Below, one piece after another: positions 30,202-39,748 of a stretch of 64,000 nt of DNA. The translations under genes and the position numbers were made by a program. Position 1 is the stretch's first letter, and each line of letters begins with the position of its first letter. Source of the DNA: Labilibaculum sp. DW002. Its GTDB lineage: Bacteria; Bacteroidota; Bacteroidia; Bacteroidales; Marinifilaceae. The notes beneath the pieces were generated by a model that worked only from the letters and a program-made list of their open reading frames with translations, was not told where the DNA came from and did not search any database. Location: positions 1 to 64,000 of the forward strand of contig NZ_JAKJSC010000010.1 of the NCBI RefSeq assembly GCF_029029525.1. The letters run 5' to 3'.

Positions 30202-31710
30202 ATGATGACAAGGGATGAGTATTTAATGGATCCAAACAAACTGGTTCAGTACTTACAGAAAATGCCAAATGAATTCACAAAAGAGGATTTGATTCGTTAC
30301 ATCGAAGAAAATGGCATTCAGATGATCAACTTTCGTTACGTTGCTAACGACGGTAAATTAAAGACATTAAACTTTATTATAACTGATCGCAACCACTTAG
30401 ACAATATTCTAAGTACAGGTGAGCGTGTTGATGGATCAAGCCTTTTCCCATTTATTGAGGCAGGCTCAAGTGACTTATACGTGATACCACGTTTCAAAAC
30501 TGCTTTCCTGAATCCATTCTCAGAAGTTCCAACATTAGATATCCTTTGTTCTTTCTATACAGCTCAAGGTGAGCCTTTAGAAAGTGCACCAGAGCATATT
30601 CTTAAAAAAGCACACAACTGTTTTAAAGAAAAAACAGGAATGACTTTTAAGGCAATGGGTGAGTTGGAGTACTATATCAAAAGTACTAAAGCAGAACTTT
30701 ATCCTGGTGAAGATCAAAAAGGATATCATGATTCTCAGCCATTTACTCAGTGGGAGAACCTACGTCGCGAGGCAATGGTACTTATTGCTCAGTGTGGTGG
30801 TAAAATTAAATATGGTCATTCTGAGGTTGGTAACTTCATTCTACGCGAAGATGGTTACGAGCAACACGAAATTGAATTTATCCCAGTTGAAGCAGAGGAT
30901 GCTGTTGATCAATTATTAATTGGTAAGTGGATTGTTCGTATGCTGGCAGCTCGCGAAGGAGCACTAGTAAGCTGGGCTCCAAAAATTACTGTAGGTAAAG
31001 CCGGATCAGGTCTTCATATTCACATGATGCTTGAAAAAGATGGTCAAAACCTATGTGTTGAGAATGGCAAATTAAGCGATACAGCTAAAAAAGGTATTGC
31101 TGGAATTATGGATCTTGCCGGACCATTAACTGCTTTTGGTAACACAATTCCAACTTCATACTTACGTTTGGTTCCTCATCAAGAGGCTCCTACTTACGTA
31201 TGCTGGGGTGATCGTAACCGCTCTGTATTGGTACGTGTACCATTAGGATGGGTTGGCGCTTCTGACATGATCAAGAGTGTAAATCCATGCGAGCCTGCTG
31301 ATCCTAGAGATTTCTCGAGCAAGCAGACATTCGAATTTAGAGTGCCAGATGGTTCGGCTGATATTTATTCTTTAATGGCTGGATTAATTGTTGCAGGACA
31401 GCACGGTTTAGAGATGGATAACTCATTGCAGATGGCTGAAGATTTGTATGCTGATGTTGATATTTTTGCACCGGACTACAAAGAAAAATTAGATGCCTTA
31501 AAGCAATTGCCAACTTGTTGTTGGGAGAGTGCAGATTGTTTATTAGAAAAAAGAGAAGTTTTTGAACGCAATGGAGTATTCCCAAAGGGATCTGTAGATG
31601 CTGTTGTTAAAAACTTAAAATTATATGAAGATAATGGGTTAAATGATCGAATTCTTGGGAATGTAGATAAGATAATGGAGATTGTAGATACTTACATTCA
31701 TTGTATGTAG
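30202..31710 (+). CDS. glnA: Glutamine synthetase
   Basis: Glutamine synthetase of 502 aa, GSI-like rather than the about 730-aa GSIII also found in Bacteroidota; it makes glutamine from glutamate, ammonium and ATP. Visible motifs are ANDGKLKTLNFI and DGSSLFPF (beta-grasp domain), KAMGELEYYIKS (metal ligands), GQCGGKIKYGHSEVG-like segment with EIEFIP, GSGLHIHMML (metal-binding His), RNRSVLVRVPLGW and EFRVPDGSADIY. Start at 30202 or the next codon (MM). Nearby amtB and gdhA make this a nitrogen-assimilation region, though each gene has its own promoter region. Confidence 0.93.
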   Translation: MMTRDEYLMDPNKLVQYLQKMPNEFTKEDLIRYIEENGIQMINFRYVANDGKLKTLNFIITDRNHLDNILSTGERVDGSSLFPFIEAGSSDLYVIPRFKTAFLNPFSEVPTLDILCSFYTAQGEPLESAPEHILKKAHNCFKEKTGMTFKAMGELEYYIKSTKAELYPGEDQKGYHDSQPFTQWENLRREAMVLIAQCGGKIKYGHSEVGNFILREDGYEQHEIEFIPVEAEDAVDQLLIGKWIVRMLAAREGALVSWAPKITVGKAGSGLHIHMMLEKDGQNLCVENGKLSDTAKKGIAGIMDLAGPLTAFGNTIPTSYLRLVPHQEAPTYVCWGDRNRSVLVRVPLGWVGASDMIKSVNPCEPADPRDFSSKQTFEFRVPDGSADIYSLMAGLIVAGQHGLEMDNSLQMAEDLYADVDIFAPDYKEKLDALKQLPTCCWESADCLLEKREVFERNGVFPKGSVDAVVKNLKLYEDNGLNDRILGNVDKIMEIVDTYIHCM

Positions 31711-31781
31711 CAATTGTTATTAAGCGCTGGCAAGGGATGGTTGCCAGTGAATTCTATAAGATTAGATTTTTATATGGGGGT

Positions 31782-31807
31782 GGTCCCGCAACGAGAGTTG
31801 CGGGACC
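31782..31807 (+). terminator. Strong intrinsic terminator of glnA
   Basis: Perfect 11-bp stem GGTCCCGCAAC / GTTGCGGGACC with a GAGA loop and TTTTT, ending 6 bp before the convergent amtB stop. A weaker hairpin CTGGCAA / TTGCCAG (31727-31747) precedes it. Confidence 0.92.
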
Positions 31808-31813
31808 TTTTTG

Positions 31814-33151
31814 TTATTCTTTGTATGCAAAAGAATAAGATTCGTCATGTTGAGTGACATCCAATCCTTTGTTTTCTGAATATTCTGATACTCTTAGGCT
31901 TACAAATTTATTGGTTATCCAGTAAAGTAAGTAAGAACCACCAAATGTAAATATGCCAACAATGATTAATGCCAAAATATGCATTAGAAAAGTTCTTACT
32001 TCTCCGTGTACAAGTCCAACTTCATGTGCAAAAACAGCAGTTAAAAGCATTCCTGTAATTCCACCCATTCCGTGTGCAGGAAATACATCTAAGGTATCAT
32101 CAAGAGAAGTTTTTCCTTGTAATGTAATGGCATAATTACTAACAATTGATGCAACAACTCCAATGGTAATGGATGCGCCAACAGTAACAAATCCTGCTGC
32201 TGGTGTAATGGCAACTAGCCCAACAACCAATCCAATTGCAGCTCCAAGTCCAGAAGGTTTGTGTCCTCTTGCGCCATCAAGGAAAATCCAAGTTAACATT
32301 GCTGCTGCTGATGCAGTATTGGTATTAAGCAATGCTAAAACTGCAGTTGATGAGGCTTCGAGTGCAGATCCTGCATTAAAGCCGAACCAACCAAACCACA
32401 ACATTCCTGCGCCTAGTAATACAAATGGAATGTTTGATCGTTTCTCGTTGTATTTCGATTTTGTTCTTTTTCCTAAAAACATAGCTCCTGCCAAGGCTGC
32501 AAAACCTGCCGACATATGAACTACTGTTCCACCGGCAAAATCTAAAACGCCCATGTTGCGAAGAAACCCATTTGGATGCCAAGTCCAGTGTGCAAGTGGT
32601 GCATATATAAATATTGTGAAAAGACTTATGAAAATCATGTAAGATCTAAATCTTACTCTACCTGCAAATGATCCAGTAATTAATGCAGGAGTGATGATGG
32701 CAAACTTAAGCTGAAACAAAGCAAAGAGTGCAAATGGAATGGTTGGGGCCATTTCTGGATGAGTTGAACCACCAACATTTTTAAACATGAGATATGTTAA
32801 AGGGTTGCCGACAAGACCAAAACCTTCAGGACCAATACTGTCTCCGAAAGCAAGACTAAAGCCAATGGTAACCCAAATCATGCTAACAATACCCATTGCA
32901 ACAAAACTTTGAAGTATTGTTGAAATAATATTACGAGGATCTACCATTCCTCCATAGAAGAAGGCAAGCCCTGGAGTCATTAAGAGAACGAGAGCTGTTG
33001 ATGTTAACATCCATGCTACATCACCTGAAACAATATTTGGATCACTAACTCCAAATTCCACACCTGGAATAAAAATTCCAATAATCGACACTACAATAAG
33101 TAGCAAGAAGGCATAAAGCCACTTTCTATTGTTCTTCATCACAATAATCAT
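31814..33151 (-). CDS. amtB: Ammonium transporter
   Basis: Amt/MEP/Rh channel of 445 aa with eleven predicted membrane segments after an N-terminal hydrophobic one. Signature features are AWMLTSTALVLLMTPGLAFFYGGMV, the pore His in DFAGGTVVHMSAG and the second pore His in FPAHGMGGITGM. The cytoplasmic tail is short. Met5 (33139) is an alternative start. It converges on glnA. No PII (glnK) gene is adjacent, unlike the usual glnK-amtB pair. Confidence 0.93.
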   Translation of the reverse strand: MIIVMKNNRKWLYAFLLLIVVSIIGIFIPGVEFGVSDPNIVSGDVAWMLTSTALVLLMTPGLAFFYGGMVDPRNIISTILQSFVAMGIVSMIWVTIGFSLAFGDSIGPEGFGLVGNPLTYLMFKNVGGSTHPEMAPTIPFALFALFQLKFAIITPALITGSFAGRVRFRSYMIFISLFTIFIYAPLAHWTWHPNGFLRNMGVLDFAGGTVVHMSAGFAALAGAMFLGKRTKSKYNEKRSNIPFVLLGAGMLWFGWFGFNAGSALEASSTAVLALLNTNTASAAAMLTWIFLDGARGHKPSGLGAAIGLVVGLVAITPAAGFVTVGASITIGVVASIVSNYAITLQGKTSLDDTLDVFPAHGMGGITGMLLTAVFAHEVGLVHGEVRTFLMHILALIIVGIFTFGGSYLLYWITNKFVSLRVSEYSENKGLDVTQHDESYSFAYKE

Positions 33152-33379
33152 TTTAAAAAAATGTACAAAATCCGTTTGGTGTGATTATGGATTGTAGTCC
33201 GTCAAATAATACGCTTGGCTTCAAAAATAGAATAAAAAATACAACTAACCTAATTTGGAATAGGGGTTGAGTTTGTTTTTAATGCATTTTAATTGTGGAC
33301 TACCCCATATTTAAGGCGCACTGTTTGAATTTTATTTATTTTGTGATTTAAATGTATTTGGCAGAATAGGGTATAAAAA

Positions 33380-33400
33380 AAGCTCCATAAATTGGAGCTT
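33380..33400 (-). terminator. Intrinsic terminator of the DUF4783 gene
   Basis: 8-bp stem AAGCTCCA / TGGAGCTT with a 5-nt loop and a run of A on the plus strand that gives U6 on the minus-strand transcript, just after the stop at 33406. Confidence 0.8.
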
Positions 33401-33405
33401 ACTTT

Positions 33406-33822
33406 TTAATTTTTTTCGATGTTCAACCGATGAATGACAAATTTTCCAGTGTTCTTTTTTATTAAGAAGTTGACTCGGAATTTACCTTTTTTAGTTATTA
33501 AATCACCAATGACATAATTAGCTCCGGGTTTTCCTCCTGTATGTTTTTTCTTAAAATCTGTAGGAGGATATTCTCTGAAAAATTTTGCCATGATTTGTTT
33601 TGCTTGTGATTTGCTATAAATAGCTTCTTTGTCTTCAATCGATAATTCAATTCGATTTCCGAAGAAATTCGACAAACTAATACTATTGCCTTGTTTAAAG
33701 GCAGTAATTAATTCTCTTGGCAACTCATTTTGAGTTTGAGAACTTACAGTTGAAGAGCAAACGAATAGGAAGAATATTCCTGTTAATATGTATTTTATAA
33801 ATCTCATATGAATAAATTTCAA
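33406..33822 (-). CDS. DUF4783 family exported protein
   Basis: 138-aa protein; signal peptide at about 6-28 (MRFIKYILTGIFFLFVCSSTVSSQ), so the second Met (33807) may be the true start. The mature part is a small cystatin/NTF2-like fold typical of DUF4783: an N-terminal helix ELITAFKQGNSISLSNFFG, then strands IELSIEDKEAIYSKSQAKQI, and GKFRVNFLIKKNTGKFVIHRLNIEK. Function unknown. It diverges from rlmH and may simply neighbour it. Confidence 0.8.
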   Translation of the reverse strand: MKFIHMRFIKYILTGIFFLFVCSSTVSSQTQNELPRELITAFKQGNSISLSNFFGNRIELSIEDKEAIYSKSQAKQIMAKFFREYPPTDFKKKHTGGKPGANYVIGDLITKKGKFRVNFLIKKNTGKFVIHRLNIEKN

Positions 33823-34085
33823 TTTAATATCATATACCTTTACACAAATACTGTGCGAAAAACATACTGCAAGTTAAAAAAAATATGAATCTCTTCTTAT
33901 TTATACTGCTATAATTGATCTTTATGATGGATAGAGATTGCTGATTATTGTAGTTTTAAACCTTCAGAAATCTCTTTTTAATGAGCTAAATCAAGTTTAT
34001 ATTTGTACAGGCATTAGGGGGAGCAATAAGGCCTCTGTAGTTTAGTTGTGAGATATTAGCGAATGAAAAATGAAATTGTGACGAT

Positions 34086-34559
34086 ATGAAAATAATTCTT
34101 TTGGTAATTGGGAAAACAGATAAGGATTTTGTGAAAAATGGAATCGAAGAATATCAAAAACGCTTGGTTCATTATCTGCCTTTTGAAATAAATATCATTC
34201 CAGATATAAAAAATACGAAAAATCTATCTGAAAATCAGCAAAAACAAAAAGAGGGAGCATTAATTTTAGATAAAGTAAAAGCAGGTGATCACCTTATTTT
34301 ACTCGATGAGGGTGGAAAAGAATTTTCTTCTGTTGCTTTCTCAAAGTTTATTGAGCAAAAAATGATTGGAGGTACAAAAAAATTAGTTTTTGTGATTGGA
34401 GGACCTTACGGATTTTCCGATGATGTTTATCGCAAAGCTCAGGGAAAGGTGTCCTTATCTAAAATGACTTTTTCTCATCAAATGATTCGGATGATTTTTA
34501 CAGAGCAGTTGTATCGAGCTATGACTATTATTAAAGGTGAACCTTATCACCATGTTTGA
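34086..34559 (+). CDS. rlmH: 23S rRNA pseudouridine-1915 N3-methyltransferase
   Basis: SPOUT-fold methyltransferase of 157 aa that methylates pseudouridine 1915 in helix 69 of 23S rRNA. The SAM-binding trefoil knot is clear: LLDEGGKEFSSVAFSKFIE, then VFVIGGPYGFSDDVYRKA and LSKMTFSHQMIRMIFTEQLYRA, ending GEPYHH. Length is exactly the family norm (about 155-159). A TATATTTG element lies at 33998, without a good -33 partner. Confidence 0.97.
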   Translation: MKIILLVIGKTDKDFVKNGIEEYQKRLVHYLPFEINIIPDIKNTKNLSENQQKQKEGALILDKVKAGDHLILLDEGGKEFSSVAFSKFIEQKMIGGTKKLVFVIGGPYGFSDDVYRKAQGKVSLSKMTFSHQMIRMIFTEQLYRAMTIIKGEPYHHV

Positions 34560-34689
34560 TGCTTTAAACTAATTATGCTAATTTGTGAAGTGTTTAGCAT
34601 GAATTTTGTACTGCATACAAAATAATAAATATTCTGCTTATGCATCGCATTTCTTTGACTGTCATTATATATGCCTAATATATCAACAG

Positions 34690-37600
34690 ATGAAAAATAA
34701 ATTGCCCAAATATTTTCTAGCGATTTTCTCGTTAGTATTTTTTCTGTTGGCTTTTTCTGCCGATTTTTATTTTAGAAGTAATGATCGCTTATTGAAAGTG
34801 GCAAATCATACGCAGCAAGTATTTGAGAAAAAGGAAAAGCTACTTCATAAAGATCTTGGGGAGTTAAAGAGTGCTATTGCAGATAAAAATGGTGTTCTTC
34901 GTAAGTATCAGAATTTCACAGAGTTCGAAAAAGATCTTAAAAAGGATGGATTTGTTCTGATTGCATACCAGCAAGATAGTTTGATTTTTTGGAGTGATAA
35001 TTCTTTTTTATTGCCAGAGAAAAGAGACTTGGATGAGGACCAGTCTTTGGTTGTTAAATTGCAGGATGGTTATTACTACAAACAAAAGCAACAATTAGAT
35101 TCTGTTGATTTGTATGGATTTTTATTGCTAAAAAAAACCTATCCTTTTCAGAATAAATTTCTAAAAAATCATTTTGGCCCTGATCTTCAAATACCACATA
35201 AAATTGACATTTCTTTAAATCCTGAAAAAGGTTTACAGGTGAGTAATGTTAGTGGCGATTATTTGTTTTCATTATACCATTCGCAAGGTAATTTTGGAGA
35301 GCGAACAGGACAAAATGGTATTGGAATTCTTTACTTCTTGGCCATTTTATCGGGACTACTTTTTATAAGCCTTTTGTTACGCAAGATAAAAGATCCTAAA
35401 TTAGGCTTTATAGGTTTTTTTGTATGGGGCTTAAGTTTGCTCTTGTGCAGGTATTTTATGTTGTTGTGGGGAGTTCCAGAGGTCTTCTCAAATTTGGAAA
35501 TTTTTTCTCCAGTTCTGTTTGCGAGCTCTTTCTTTTTTCCTTCGCTTGGTGATTTTGTTTTAAATGCACTTTTCTTATTTGTGTTTGTTTACACTTATTC
35601 CAGATTTTTACTGAAAAATGATTTCTTTAAGCCTAATAACTCAGCAAGAATAATAATTTGGTTAGTCATACATCTAATCTTTCTTTATAGCCTTTATTAT
35701 GCTATTACCATTCAATTTGAAAGTTTAGTGCTCGATTCTAGTTTTAGCTTGCAAATGTTTGTTTTTCAAGATGAAGGTGGTTTCGTTTTTGTAGGTTTTT
35801 TAGTTTTAGTATTTCTATTTTATTCTTTAGGTCAAATCGCTAATGTAATAGCTGTAGTCTCTAAGAATGAATGGAATTTAAAAAAATATTTAGCGATTGT
35901 TCTTCCCATTTCAATCATTTTTAGTGCACTCATCTATTTCTTAAATCCAATCAAAATAGATTTTGTTGTTAGCCTATTTCCTGTTCTTTTGGTATTTGTT
36001 TTGGGCTTGATAAATTATCAGAAAGAATCTGGGGGAAGATATTCTTTGTATGTTATTCTCTTGTTAGGGGTTTCTGTATTTGTTACAAACCGAATTAATT
36101 ATCATTCGGGAGAGAAAGAGAAGCAAGATCGACAAGTGGCAGCAATGAACCTTTCTACGGAATACGAGCCTACTTCCGAATCCTTTTTAATGGATATTCA
36201 AAAACGAATAGATCAAGACTCGATTCTTAGCTTCATGTGTAAAAGACCTTTTAAGCATGAGCTAGAGATTCAAAATTACATCCAAAATAAATATTTTAAA
36301 GGATTTTGGGAGCAGTATCATCTACAAGTTACAATTTGTAATCAGTATGATGACTTAACTATAGAGCCTGATGATCAAGTCAGAAACTGTTTTGAGTTTT
36401 TTGAAGAGATGATTGCAAAAAATGGAGAGCCAATTCCGAATAGTGATTTTTACTATTTAAATGAATTCGATGGAATGGTTTCTTATTTGGGGGTGATTAC
36501 AAAACCGACCATTCGATTCGGTAAAATAAACATATATCTGCGTCTCGATTCTAAGGTTGGAGATGAAGGTTTAGGTTATCCTGATTTGTTGCTTGATGAA
36601 AAGATTGATTTACGTCCTTTGAGTAACGATTATTCTTATGGGAAGTATCAAGATGGAAAGTTAATTACCTCTTCGGGGAAATTTAACTATTTCATGAGTA
36701 GTGCAGGTTTTGGAGAAAGTACAAAGGAACTTTTTTGGAAACAAGTTGATGACTATGATCATTTGATTTACAAATTTGATAATAATGCCGTGGTGGTGAG
36801 TTGTCCATCGATATCATGGTATGATAGAGTGGTTACGATTCCGTATATTTTTGTTGTTTTTTACTTTTTTGGATTTTTGATTTGGTCATTTGAAAAAATA
36901 AGACTGCATCATCGGTTTAATTTGAGTTTTAAATACCGAATTCAATATTCTATTATTGGCTTGTTAATGCTCTTCTTTGTTTTGCTTGGTGGAGGAACGG
37001 TTTATTATAATATAAATCAGGCTAAGGATACCAATAATAGAAATTTGCAGGAGAAATTGGAGCTTGTTAAAAGAGAGGTTGTTGGTGATCTATTGCAGAA
37101 TAAGGGCAAAATTTCAGAAGAAGAACTAACCGATCGATTAAGGCAATTATCCAATTTAATTTTCGCAGATATCCATCTATACGATCTTTCAGGTAGTTTA
37201 TTATCTTCTTCTAGGCCTGAGATTTTTGACGAAAAACTGCAGGAGCGCAAAATGAATTTTGCTGCCTATTATCAGCTCTATTTTAAAGAACGAACTCATT
37301 TTATTCATAAAGAGAGAATAGGAAGAATGTCTTATTTGTCGGCTTACGAATCTATTGTTGATGATAATAACAAAACCATCGCTTACGTAAACTTACCTTA
37401 TTTTCTAAAAAGTCAGGAACTGGAAAAAGAAATGTTTAATCTGGTTTTGGCAGGAGTTAATCTTCATGTCTTGATGATTTTACTGGCTATTTTTCTTTCC
37501 GTTATTATTTCAAATAAAATTACTTACCCGCTTCGATTGATTCAGAATCGTATAAAGGCTACACGCTATGGTTCGTATGGAGAGCAGATTGAATATGCTA

Positions 37601-38355
37601 AAAATGATGAAATTGGCAGTTTGGTTAAAGATTATAACCAAATGTTGATAGAGTTAGAAGACAGTGCGAAACGTTTGGCTCGTTCGGAAAGGGAATCGGC
37701 ATGGAGGGAGATGGCAAAACAAATTGCACATGAAATAAAGAATCCTTTAACGCCAATGAAGTTGAGTATTCAGTTTTTGCAGAAACGTTACGAGGAAAAG
37801 ACACCTAATTGGGAAACTCATTTTAATCGGGTAAGTAAAACTTTAATTGAACAAATAAATGCATTATCATCTATTGCAACAGCATTTTCTAATTTCGCAA
37901 AAATGCCATTGGCAAAGAATGAAGATTTAAATCTTGTGGAAATTCTTCAGCATGTTATTAATCTTTTCAAGAATGATGATTTTGATCTGAAACTGGATTT
38001 GAACAAGATAGAGGAAGCGAACGTTTTTGTTGATCGAGAACAGTTTGTTCGAGTTTTTGTAAACCTCATAAATAATGCAATACAGTCAATTCCTGAAGGA
38101 AACGATGGGCAGATTGTAATGGAACTAGAAGAAAGAACATCGGATTATCAGGTGAGTGTAATTGATAATGGTTCTGGGATAAATGATGAAATAAGAGGAA
38201 AATTATTTTCACCTAATTTCACAACAAAATCAAGTGGAATGGGACTTGGCTTGTCAATCGTGAAAAATATTATTGAAAATGCGAAGGGGAGTATTTTTGT
38301 AGAATCAGAGCAAGGCGTAGGTTCTTGTTTCATTGTAAGAATTCCTAAAAAATAG
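34690..38355 (+). CDS. NtrY-like membrane sensor histidine kinase
   Basis: Very large sensor kinase of about 1221 aa. The ATG at 34690 is chosen over an upstream in-frame TTG at 34606 because it starts directly with a membrane anchor (KNKLPKYFLAIFSLVFFLLAF). The first half contains about ten more hydrophobic segments and two long extracytoplasmic regions. A HAMP domain follows (KITYPLRLIQNRIKATRYG), then HisKA with phospho-His near residue 1014 (QIAHEIKNPLTPMKLS, the NtrY pattern) and HATPase_c (NLINNAIQS, DNGSGI, GMGLGLSIVKNI). No response regulator is adjacent, so its partner is unknown. It is followed at 11 bp by an MBL-fold gene. Confidence 0.86.
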   Translation: MKNKLPKYFLAIFSLVFFLLAFSADFYFRSNDRLLKVANHTQQVFEKKEKLLHKDLGELKSAIADKNGVLRKYQNFTEFEKDLKKDGFVLIAYQQDSLIFWSDNSFLLPEKRDLDEDQSLVVKLQDGYYYKQKQQLDSVDLYGFLLLKKTYPFQNKFLKNHFGPDLQIPHKIDISLNPEKGLQVSNVSGDYLFSLYHSQGNFGERTGQNGIGILYFLAILSGLLFISLLLRKIKDPKLGFIGFFVWGLSLLLCRYFMLLWGVPEVFSNLEIFSPVLFASSFFFPSLGDFVLNALFLFVFVYTYSRFLLKNDFFKPNNSARIIIWLVIHLIFLYSLYYAITIQFESLVLDSSFSLQMFVFQDEGGFVFVGFLVLVFLFYSLGQIANVIAVVSKNEWNLKKYLAIVLPISIIFSALIYFLNPIKIDFVVSLFPVLLVFVLGLINYQKESGGRYSLYVILLLGVSVFVTNRINYHSGEKEKQDRQVAAMNLSTEYEPTSESFLMDIQKRIDQDSILSFMCKRPFKHELEIQNYIQNKYFKGFWEQYHLQVTICNQYDDLTIEPDDQVRNCFEFFEEMIAKNGEPIPNSDFYYLNEFDGMVSYLGVITKPTIRFGKINIYLRLDSKVGDEGLGYPDLLLDEKIDLRPLSNDYSYGKYQDGKLITSSGKFNYFMSSAGFGESTKELFWKQVDDYDHLIYKFDNNAVVVSCPSISWYDRVVTIPYIFVVFYFFGFLIWSFEKIRLHHRFNLSFKYRIQYSIIGLLMLFFVLLGGGTVYYNINQAKDTNNRNLQEKLELVKREVVGDLLQNKGKISEEELTDRLRQLSNLIFADIHLYDLSGSLLSSSRPEIFDEKLQERKMNFAAYYQLYFKERTHFIHKERIGRMSYLSAYESIVDDNNKTIAYVNLPYFLKSQELEKEMFNLVLAGVNLHVLMILLAIFLSVIISNKITYPLRLIQNRIKATRYGSYGEQIEYAKNDEIGSLVKDYNQMLIELEDSAKRLARSERESAWREMAKQIAHEIKNPLTPMKLSIQFLQKRYEEKTPNWETHFNRVSKTLIEQINALSSIATAFSNFAKMPLAKNEDLNLVEILQHVINLFKNDDFDLKLDLNKIEEANVFVDREQFVRVFVNLINNAIQSIPEGNDGQIVMELEERTSDYQVSVIDNGSGINDEIRGKLFSPNFTTKSSGMGLGLSIVKNIIENAKGSIFVESEQGVGSCFIVRIPKK

Positions 38356-38365
38356 AATCTAAGAT

Positions 38366-39142
38366 ATGAAGATTTCAATATTGGTTGACAATACTGCAAA
38401 AGAAGGATTTGCACATGTTCATGGTTTTTCTGCAGTACTTGGTTCTGAAAAGAAAATACTATTTGACTTGGGACCAAATGGTTTGTTTCTGGAAAATGCC
38501 AAGAAGATGAATATCGATTTGTCTAAAATAGAAACGGTAGTTTTGAGTCATGGGCATTGGGATCATGGTGATGGTCTGAAAAGTATTTTTGGGAAGTCTT
38601 TAATTACACATCCAAATTCATTTGCTCTACGTTTCAGAAAAGAAAGTAAAACTCCCGTTGGTTTGGGAATGTCAAGAGATGAAATTTCAGCTAGATTTGA
38701 TTTAAAAGAATCTAAGGAACCTTATTGGCTAAACGATAAGATGGTCTTTTTGGGAGAAATACCTCGTAAAAACAACTTCGAAGCACTGGTAACAACATTT
38801 ACTTTAGGTGATGGTTCGCCCGATTTTGTAATGGATGATTCTGCAGTTGCAATTAAAAGTGAAAAGGGCTTAATTGTTTTAAGTGGATGCGCTCATGCAG
38901 GAATATGCAATACGGTTTCTTATGCGAAAGAGGTTTGTGGAGAAAATAAAGTTTATGCGGTTTTGGGTGGTTTTCATTTGAAAAAGATAGACGATGTTTT
39001 TCAGAAAACAGTAGCGTTTTTTCAGAAAGAAAAACTTGAATTGTTGGGGGCAACCCATTGTACTAGTTTTGCGGTACAAGATGAATTTAAAAAATATTTT
39101 AAGACTCTTAATTTAGAGGCTGGAGTAGAAATAGACTTGTAA
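38366..39142 (+). CDS. MBL-fold metallo-hydrolase
   Basis: Metallo-beta-lactamase-fold hydrolase of 258 aa. Metal ligands are in LSHGHWDHGDGL (HxHxDH), SGCAHAGICN and GGFHLKK, with a final GATHCT. The pattern matches the subgroup annotated as 7,8-dihydropterin-6-yl-methyl-4-(beta-D-ribofuranosyl)aminobenzene-5'-phosphate synthase-like, whose real function in bacteria is not established. It is 10 bp after the sensor kinase, so the two are likely one operon. It ends one base before the convergent response regulator. Confidence 0.85.
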   Translation: MKISILVDNTAKEGFAHVHGFSAVLGSEKKILFDLGPNGLFLENAKKMNIDLSKIETVVLSHGHWDHGDGLKSIFGKSLITHPNSFALRFRKESKTPVGLGMSRDEISARFDLKESKEPYWLNDKMVFLGEIPRKNNFEALVTTFTLGDGSPDFVMDDSAVAIKSEKGLIVLSGCAHAGICNTVSYAKEVCGENKVYAVLGGFHLKKIDDVFQKTVAFFQKEKLELLGATHCTSFAVQDEFKKYFKTLNLEAGVEIDL

Positions 39143-39736
39143 TTATTTTACTTCATCCATGGAAATAAGCTTGTGTAAAATTGCATACACAGTAAGTCCA
39201 GACACCGATTTAATTCCCAACTTTTGAGTAATGTTTTTGCGATGAGTAACCACGGTGTGAATGCTGATGAATAATTGATCAGCAATCTCTTTGTTTGTTA
39301 ATCCCAGGGCAATGTGCTTTAGGATGTTCTTTTCTCTTGCGCTAATGACATCAGCATTTTTATCGGTTATTGAATTTTGATTTTTTTCGTTCAGGATTTC
39401 TTGTAATAAATCAAGAATTGTATTTTTTCCATCCAAATAATGGATGTAACCATCTGCCTTTAGTTCTTCCTTTATATTTTTTTGATCTGATATTAAAATC
39501 AAGGAAAGTTTATTTCCATTTTTAAAATTTCTCTTTAAGTCGGGGCAATTCGTTGGTAGCAATTCTGGATTGATAATCAGAATGTCAGGTTTTATTTGAT
39601 TTACAATTTTGCACACGTCATCCTTATTATCGATAGATTGGACTATTTCCGTATTCTCCAGGCTATGAAGAGTCGATCGAAGTCCCTTTCGAATCAAAAA
39701 TGAATTTTCAGCAATTAAAATAGTAGATCTAGCCAT
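39143..39736 (-). CDS. LuxR-type response regulator with degenerate receiver
   Basis: 197-aa regulator. The receiver half (1-120) starts ILIAENSFLIRKGL, where the usual second acidic residue is Asn11, and the phospho-acceptor Asp is replaced by Asn56 (DILIINPELLP). It therefore probably cannot be phosphorylated in the normal way. The C-terminal half (about 130-190) is an intact LuxR helix-turn-helix (ISAREKNILKHIALGLTNKEIADQLFISIHTVVTHR). It lies 12 bp after the RIC-like hemerythrin gene, a pairing common in Bacteroidota, so iron or NO/oxygen-linked control is a plausible inference. Confidence 0.85.
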   Translation of the reverse strand: MARSTILIAENSFLIRKGLRSTLHSLENTEIVQSIDNKDDVCKIVNQIKPDILIINPELLPTNCPDLKRNFKNGNKLSLILISDQKNIKEELKADGYIHYLDGKNTILDLLQEILNEKNQNSITDKNADVISAREKNILKHIALGLTNKEIADQLFISIHTVVTHRKNITQKLGIKSVSGLTVYAILHKLISMDEVK

Positions 39737-39748
39737 TTAGGTAGAGAG

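Noticed and set aside
34030-34075. tRNA-like stretch (GCCTCTGTAGTTTAGTTG) before rlmH
   Set aside because: No T-arm GTTCRA, no anticodon stem and no acceptor pairing follow; a chance match.
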